Source of the DNA: an uncultured Prevotellaceae bacterium
GTDB lineage: Bacteria; Bacteroidota; Bacteroidia; Bacteroidales; Bacteroidaceae
NCBI GenBank assembly: GCA_946539635.1
Contig: CAMNHS010000039.1
Span: forward strand, 1 to 11,124
Length of the DNA stretch: 11,124 nt
Direction of reading: 5' to 3'
Under the pieces are notes generated by a model. That model was not told where the DNA came from, did no database searches, and saw nothing but the letters and a program-made list of their open reading frames with translations. The position numbers were made by a program, and so were the translations under genes. Below, piece by piece: positions 6,196-11,124 of the stretch. How positions within the stretch are numbered: the first letter of the stretch is position 1; each line of letters opens with the position of its first letter.

Positions 6196-6227
6196 TTTGT
6201 TTGTGTTGAGGAAAATATATAATTTTG
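6196..6227 (+). promoter_or_regulatory. atp operon promoter (-33 TTTG and -7 TAATTTTG)
   Basis: TTTG at 6196-6199 and TAATTTTG at 6220-6227 are 20 nt apart, a full match to the Bacteroidetes housekeeping promoter. The predicted transcript starts near 6232, with a leader of about 50 nt that is A-rich and lacks a Shine-Dalgarno sequence. A second TTTG at 6200-6203 is too close to the -7 box. No other such promoter was seen in the gaps of the atp operon. Confidence 0.87.
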
Positions 6228-6277
6228 TAGCCGAAACCTGTAAAAATCAAGTAAAAGTTAACCTAAAAATAAGATAA

Positions 6278-7789
<1,512 letters not shown>

Positions 7790-7810
7790 AAATAAGAGAT
7801 AATAGGCAAT

Positions 7811-8062
7811 ATGCTTACATTAAAAATAGTTAGTCCGGAAAAGATACACTTCCAAGGTGAGGTGGAGTCGGTAAAGGTGCCAGGGATGAAGGGAGAATTT
7901 GAAATTCTCAATAATCATGCGCCTATCGTTTCCGCATTGCAGAAGGGTAGGGTAGAATATACCACGAAGGACGGCAAACAACAACTCAATGTAATTGGTG
8001 GTTTCGTGGAGGTTCTTAAGAACAATGTGAGCTTGTGTGTTGAACTATGGCAGGACACATAG
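7811..8062 (+). CDS. atpC: F1Fo ATP synthase epsilon subunit, short form
   Basis: Epsilon is part of the central rotor stalk. The 83 residues match the N-terminal beta-sandwich only: LKIVSPEKIHFQGEVESVKV (3-22), GMKGEFEILNNHAPIVSAL (25-43) and VIGGFVEVLKNNVSLCVE. The E. coli protein is about 139 residues, and its two C-terminal helices, which can insert into F1 and inhibit ATP hydrolysis, are missing here. The end is not a frameshift: the stop TAG (8060-8062) lies inside an overlap with the next gene, a compact natural arrangement. It lies 21 nt after atpD. Without the helices, inhibition by epsilon should not occur in its usual form. Confidence 0.95.
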   Translation: MLTLKIVSPEKIHFQGEVESVKVPGMKGEFEILNNHAPIVSALQKGRVEYTTKDGKQQLNVIGGFVEVLKNNVSLCVELWQDT

Positions 8063-8244
8063 TATTAATGATAGCACGTATGGTCGTGGCACTGGTGTTA
8101 TATGCTATATGCATGTATCTCGTGAGCGATGACCCATGGAAAATGAAAGTAGTGACGGTAAGTTTCCTTGCAATCTATTTTCTGGTGCTGATAATAGAAA
8201 CAACGTACTACTATATATCTGCAAAGAAAAATGAAAAATGTTAA
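8047..8244 (+). CDS. Small two-helix membrane protein inside the atp operon
   Basis: I do not recognise a named family with confidence. The 65 residues hold two hydrophobic helices, about 5-26 and 34-56, joined by a short loop with SDDPWKMK (27-34). E51 lies inside the second helix, and the C-terminus is basic (SAKKNEKC), suggesting that both ends are cytoplasmic. The start overlaps atpC by 16 nt and the end overlaps atpB by 14 nt, so production is tightly coupled to both. The place before atpB is where many bacteria encode AtpI or AtpZ, membrane helpers for c-ring assembly or cation uptake, and where the N-ATPase operons encode AtpQ and AtpR. A similar helper role is inferred from position and topology, not from sequence identity. 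The overlaps at both ends argue that it is a real gene. Confidence 0.8.
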   Translation: MAGHIVLMIARMVVALVLYAICMYLVSDDPWKMKVVTVSFLAIYFLVLIIETTYYYISAKKNEKC

Positions 8245-9322
8245 GATAATATTCTTTCTCCTGGTATCATTCCTCATAACCTCGCCTGCAGTCGCTGCAG
8301 AAGAGGATAAAGAGGAAGGAAAGATTTCTTTAAAAGAAATTCTTTTCGGACATGTGCAGGACAGTTATCAGTGGCATGTCACAGACTTTAACGGACATCC
8401 AGTGATTATCAATCTGCCCATGTTGTTCTATAGCCAGAATTCAGGTTTTCATGCTATGTGTAGTTCTGAGTTCGCTCATGAACCGAATGCTGACATGTTG
8501 CGTGAAGGACCAGAAGGCTTTTATATCAAAGGTGCAGAAGATGAGAAGGGTGAGATAGTAGAAATGGTGAACGGTAAGTTAGAACCTGTTTGTCTTGATA
8601 TATCAATTACCAAGCAGGTAGCGGTTTTGTTTATTGATGCTATCCTCCTGCTGATATGTATTCTGGTGCCTGCGAGATGGTGCAAGAAGCATAAGATTGA
8701 CGACCCGGCACCAAAGGGCTTCACTGGTATGATGCACATGTTTGTGATGAGTGTGTATAATGACCTTATCAAATCGACGCTTGGAGAAAAGGCTGACAAA
8801 TATGCTCCTTATCTGTTGACATGTTTCTTCTTTATCTTCTTTGCAAATTTGATGGGTGTGGTGCCATTCCCTCCAGGAGGTGGAAACATTACAGGTAATA
8901 TTGCTGTTACTGCAGCTCTCGCCTTGATGACCTTCCTCATTACCAACTGCACGGGAAATTCACATTATTGGAAGGAAATATTTTGGCCAGAGGTGCCTAC
9001 ATGGTTGAAATGTCCAGTTCCTCTGATGCCTGTGATAGAACTTTTCGGAGTGTTCATTAAACCTATAGTGTTGATGGTCCGACTATTTGCTAATATGCTG
9101 GCAGGACATGCTATTGCAATTTCTTTGTCATGTATGATATTCATTATGTTTGCCCTTGGCGGTTGGATGGGTAATCTACTTGGTGGAATAATAACTCCTG
9201 TAAGTGTTGCAATGAGTATCTTCATGATGTTCCTCGAACTCTTGGTATGTTACATCCAGGCAATGGTATTTACCTTGCTCAGCGCCATATATATAAATAT
9301 GTCGCACGCAACGCACGAATAA
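8231..9322 (+). CDS. atpB: F1Fo ATP synthase subunit a, with signal peptide and periplasmic extension
   Basis: Subunit a forms the proton half-channels beside the c-ring in the inner membrane. The protein has 363 residues against about 271 in E. coli. The extra length is N-terminal: a signal peptide (MKNVKIIFFLLVSFLITSPA, then VAA as likely cleavage site near 23) and a roughly 100-residue hydrophilic segment that should lie in the periplasm. Membrane helices begin near 129. The essential arginine is R284 in VRLFANMLAGH, N288 matches E. coli N214, and Q343 matches Q252. E. coli E219 is H293 here and H245 is E336, the paired swap also known from mitochondrial subunit a. The start overlaps the preceding small gene by 14 nt. 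A 62-nt A/T-rich gap leads to atpE. Confidence 0.95.
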   Translation: MKNVKIIFFLLVSFLITSPAVAAEEDKEEGKISLKEILFGHVQDSYQWHVTDFNGHPVIINLPMLFYSQNSGFHAMCSSEFAHEPNADMLREGPEGFYIKGAEDEKGEIVEMVNGKLEPVCLDISITKQVAVLFIDAILLLICILVPARWCKKHKIDDPAPKGFTGMMHMFVMSVYNDLIKSTLGEKADKYAPYLLTCFFFIFFANLMGVVPFPPGGGNITGNIAVTAALALMTFLITNCTGNSHYWKEIFWPEVPTWLKCPVPLMPVIELFGVFIKPIVLMVRLFANMLAGHAIAISLSCMIFIMFALGGWMGNLLGGIITPVSVAMSIFMMFLELLVCYIQAMVFTLLSAIYINMSHATHE

Positions 9323-9384
9323 ATATAAAGAAAGTAATTAAATAATCAAATAAAAATAATAAAAACCTTTAAATTATTACAATT

Positions 9385-9633
9385 ATGACAAGTTTAGCAA
9401 TTCTTTTGGCAGCTGATGCACTCGCAAAGCTTGGTGCAACAGTAGGTGGTGGTCTCGCAGTTATTGGTGCTGGTATCGGTATCGGCAAAATTGGTGGTCA
9501 GGCAATGGATGCTATGGCACGCCAGCCAGAAATGCAGTCAAAGTTACAGTCTTCAATGATTGTTGCTGCTGCTCTTGTTGAGGGTGCAACATTCTTCACC
9601 CTGATTATCTCTATCCTTGCCCTCTTCGTATAA
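9385..9633 (+). CDS. atpE: F1Fo ATP synthase subunit c
   Basis: Subunit c forms the rotor ring. The 82 residues give two helices, about 15-43 and 55-81, with the polar loop ARQPE (45-49). Glycine-rich packing in helix 1 is clear (GAGIGIGKIGG, 28-38). The ion-binding carboxylate is E66 in AALVEGATFF. Residues known to hold sodium in the Ilyobacter c-ring (Gln32 and the Ser after the Glu) are I33 and G67 here, which points to protons as the coupling ion. The 62-nt leader before the ATG is almost all A and T, without a Shine-Dalgarno sequence; such unstructured leaders may support the high translation this multi-copy subunit needs. No internal promoter of the TAnnTTTG type was seen. Confidence 0.96.
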   Translation: MTSLAILLAADALAKLGATVGGGLAVIGAGIGIGKIGGQAMDAMARQPEMQSKLQSSMIVAAALVEGATFFTLIISILALFV

Positions 9634-9695
9634 AAAAGAGAAAGCAAAATAGAAATACAGTAAAAAAAGTAAATCCATAAATCTGCAATCCAGAT

Positions 9696-10193
9696 ATGTC
9701 ATTAATAACGCCCGCTTTTGGTCTCTTCTTTTGGATGACGGTAGTCTTCCTCATTGTGCTGGCCATACTGAAGAAATGGGGATTCCCTGTTATCGTCAAT
9801 ATGGTTAACGAGCGCAAGGAGTTCATAGATGGCTCCCTCGCAAAGGCACATGAGGCAACAGAGAAGTTGGCCAATATACAAAAAGAAGGTGAGGCACTAT
9901 TGCAGGCAGCACGTGAGCAACAGGCACAGATACTGAAAGAAGCCAAGGAAACTCATGATGCTGTAGTGGCAAGGGCTGATGCTGATGCTCGCGAGCAGGC
10001 AAATAAACTGCTCAGCGAAGCGAAAGCACAAATAGAGAACGAGAAAGCTTCTGCTATACGCGAAATAAGAGCGCAAGTGGCAGAGTTGTCTGTTCAAATA
10101 GCCGAAAAGGTGGTTCGCCAGAATCTGAGTACTGATAAGTCTCAGATGCAATTGATTGACAAACTGCTGGATGAAGTTTCTGTTACGAAGTAG
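9696..10193 (+). CDS. atpF: F1Fo ATP synthase subunit b
   Basis: Subunit b is the peripheral stalk that holds the F1 head still relative to subunit a. The 165 residues fit the family length. One membrane helix lies near the N-terminus (about 8-26, FGLFFWMTVVFLIVLAILKK), followed by PVIVNMVNERKEFIDGSLAK and a long alanine-, lysine- and glutamate-rich helix (about 45-155) typical of the b-subunit coiled coil. Only one b gene is present, so a homodimeric stalk is expected. It lies 62 nt after atpE and only 3 nt before atpH. Confidence 0.95.
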   Translation: MSLITPAFGLFFWMTVVFLIVLAILKKWGFPVIVNMVNERKEFIDGSLAKAHEATEKLANIQKEGEALLQAAREQQAQILKEAKETHDAVVARADADAREQANKLLSEAKAQIENEKASAIREIRAQVAELSVQIAEKVVRQNLSTDKSQMQLIDKLLDEVSVTK

Positions 10194-10196
10194 GAT

Positions 10197-10730
10197 ATGG
10201 ACATCGGTGTTATATCAATGCGCTATGCTAGAGCACTGCTGAAGGGTTCTACGGATGCTAAGGTTGAAGAGCAGGTGTATCAGGAGATGCAAACTCTTGC
10301 TGTGAGTTATGTGCAGGTTCCTGAACTGCGAAAGACTATAGACAATCCAATGATAGAGAAGTCCAAGAAATCAGCATTGCTTGAGGCCGCTGCAGGAGGG
10401 AAGGTCAGTGATATGACGCGGAACTTCATTAAATTAATCCTTGATGAGGGGCGCGAAAAAATGACACAATTCATGGCAAATTCCTACCTTACTCTCTATC
10501 GTCAGCAGAAGAATATCATCCGCGGAAAACTCACTACAGCCGTTCCTGTATCCTCTGATATGGAGAAAAAGATGCAGAAAATGGTTGAGAGTCGTACTAA
10601 CGGAACTGTGGAGTTCTCTACAGAGGTTAATCCAGAAATCCTTGGTGGATTTATATTGGAATATGACACATATCGTCTTGACACCTCTGTAAAGTCACAG
10701 CTCAAGAATATTCTTAAGGAACTATCATAG
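10197..10730 (+). CDS. atpH: F1Fo ATP synthase delta subunit
   Basis: Delta joins the peripheral stalk to the top of F1. The 177 residues are of normal length. Family marks are the N-terminal ISMRYARALL (6-15), the middle segment FIKLILDEGREK, and the C-terminal EVNPEILGGFILEYDTYRLD (142-161) followed by SVKSQLKNILKEL. It begins 3 nt after the atpF stop and ends 39 nt before atpA. Its presence distinguishes this operon from N-ATPase operons, which lack a delta gene. Confidence 0.95.
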   Translation: MDIGVISMRYARALLKGSTDAKVEEQVYQEMQTLAVSYVQVPELRKTIDNPMIEKSKKSALLEAAAGGKVSDMTRNFIKLILDEGREKMTQFMANSYLTLYRQQKNIIRGKLTTAVPVSSDMEKKMQKMVESRTNGTVEFSTEVNPEILGGFILEYDTYRLDTSVKSQLKNILKELS

Positions 10731-10769
10731 AGTGAAGAACTCTACATCCCCTAAAAACAAATAAAACAA

Positions 10770-11124
10770 ATGTCAGATAAAATTAAACCAAGTGAAGTTT
10801 CTCAGGTACTCCTTGATCAACTCAAAGGTCTATCTACTTCAGCCAATTTAGATGAGGTTGGTACTGTCCTCACCGTTTCTGATGGTGTGGCTCGTATCTA
10901 TGGTCTGCGTAATGCAGAGGCCAACGAATTGCTGGAGTTTGAGAATGGCACAATGGCTATTGTGATGAACCTTGAAGAGGATAACGTCGGTTGTGTCTTG
11001 TTAGGTCCAACCAGCGGCATCAAGGAGGGACAAGTAGTAAAGCGTACGAGACGTATTGCTTCTATACGTGTAAATGACAATATGCTCGGACGTGTGATAA
11101 ATCCTTTAGGACAGGCTATTGATG
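10770..11124 (+). CDS. atpA: F1Fo ATP synthase alpha subunit (partial, runs off the right edge)
   Basis: Alpha alternates with beta in the F1 head and carries non-catalytic nucleotide sites. Only 118 codons are visible: MSDKIKPSEVSQVLLDQLKG, an N-terminal segment that binds the peripheral stalk, then the beta-barrel domain with VLTVSDGVARIYGL (33-46), ENGTMAIVMNLEEDNVGCVL (58-77) and the start of the nucleotide domain, GRVINPLGQAID, at the edge. The Walker motif lies beyond the window. The ATG at 10770 follows a 39-nt A-rich gap after atpH. The gamma gene (atpG) would be expected next. Confidence 0.96.
   Translation, partial: MSDKIKPSEVSQVLLDQLKGLSTSANLDEVGTVLTVSDGVARIYGLRNAEANELLEFENGTMAIVMNLEEDNVGCVLLGPTSGIKEGQVVKRTRRIASIRVNDNMLGRVINPLGQAID

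Noticed and set aside
8286..8300. CTGCAG repeated around TCG in early atpB, able to form a hairpin
   Set aside because: It encodes the end of the signal peptide (PAVAAE) and is readily explained by alanine-rich coding.
9323..9384. Possible internal promoter in the A/T-rich gap before atpE
   Set aside because: No TAnnTTTG with a TTTG 19-21 nt upstream is present, so it is more simply an unstructured leader for translation.

Overview
The window is chromosomal core-genome DNA from a member of the Bacteroidetes, most likely order Bacteroidales and perhaps Prevotellaceae (the family level is inference). Reasons: the promoters have the Bacteroidetes form TTTG, 20 nt, TAnnTTTG; start codons lack clear Shine-Dalgarno sequences; a DUF4295 gene follows rpmB and rpmG; and the ATP synthase operon starts with atpD-atpC and carries a small membrane gene before atpB.

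Left part (1-3563, minus strand). Reading leftward from the strand switch: rpmB (bL28), rpmG (bL33) and a 51-residue DUF4295 protein form a ribosomal protein operon. A 110-nt gap with an 18-bp A/T palindrome follows, then a LuxR/NarL-like response regulator gene that overlaps by 11 nt the gene for an MltG-type endolytic transglycosylase. A terminator-like hairpin then sits directly against the -7 box of rpsA, which encodes ribosomal protein S1 and runs off the left edge.

Middle (3666-6176, plus strand). A textbook promoter drives tRNA-Thr(CGT). A hairpin with a T-tract separates it from tRNA-Gly(CCC), whose first base is immediately after the T-tract. Only 31 nt later an NhaD-type sodium/proton antiporter gene begins, and its stop overlaps by 4 nt the start of a PhnP-like metallo-beta-lactamase-fold hydrolase gene. 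No other promoter is visible, so tRNAs and mRNA may share one transcript.

Right part (6196-11124, plus strand). A second textbook promoter precedes the F1Fo ATP synthase operon: atpD (beta), atpC (a short epsilon), a 65-residue two-helix membrane protein, atpB (a, with signal peptide and periplasmic extension), atpE (c, proton-type site), atpF (b), atpH (delta), and the first 118 codons of atpA (alpha). The antiporter and the ATP synthase both act on ion gradients across the inner membrane.

I see no mobile element, CRISPR array, phage gene or sign of recent transfer. The least explained items are the small membrane protein inside the atp operon, the regulator-mltG overlap, the tRNA-antiporter arrangement and the compact terminator/promoter before rpsA.
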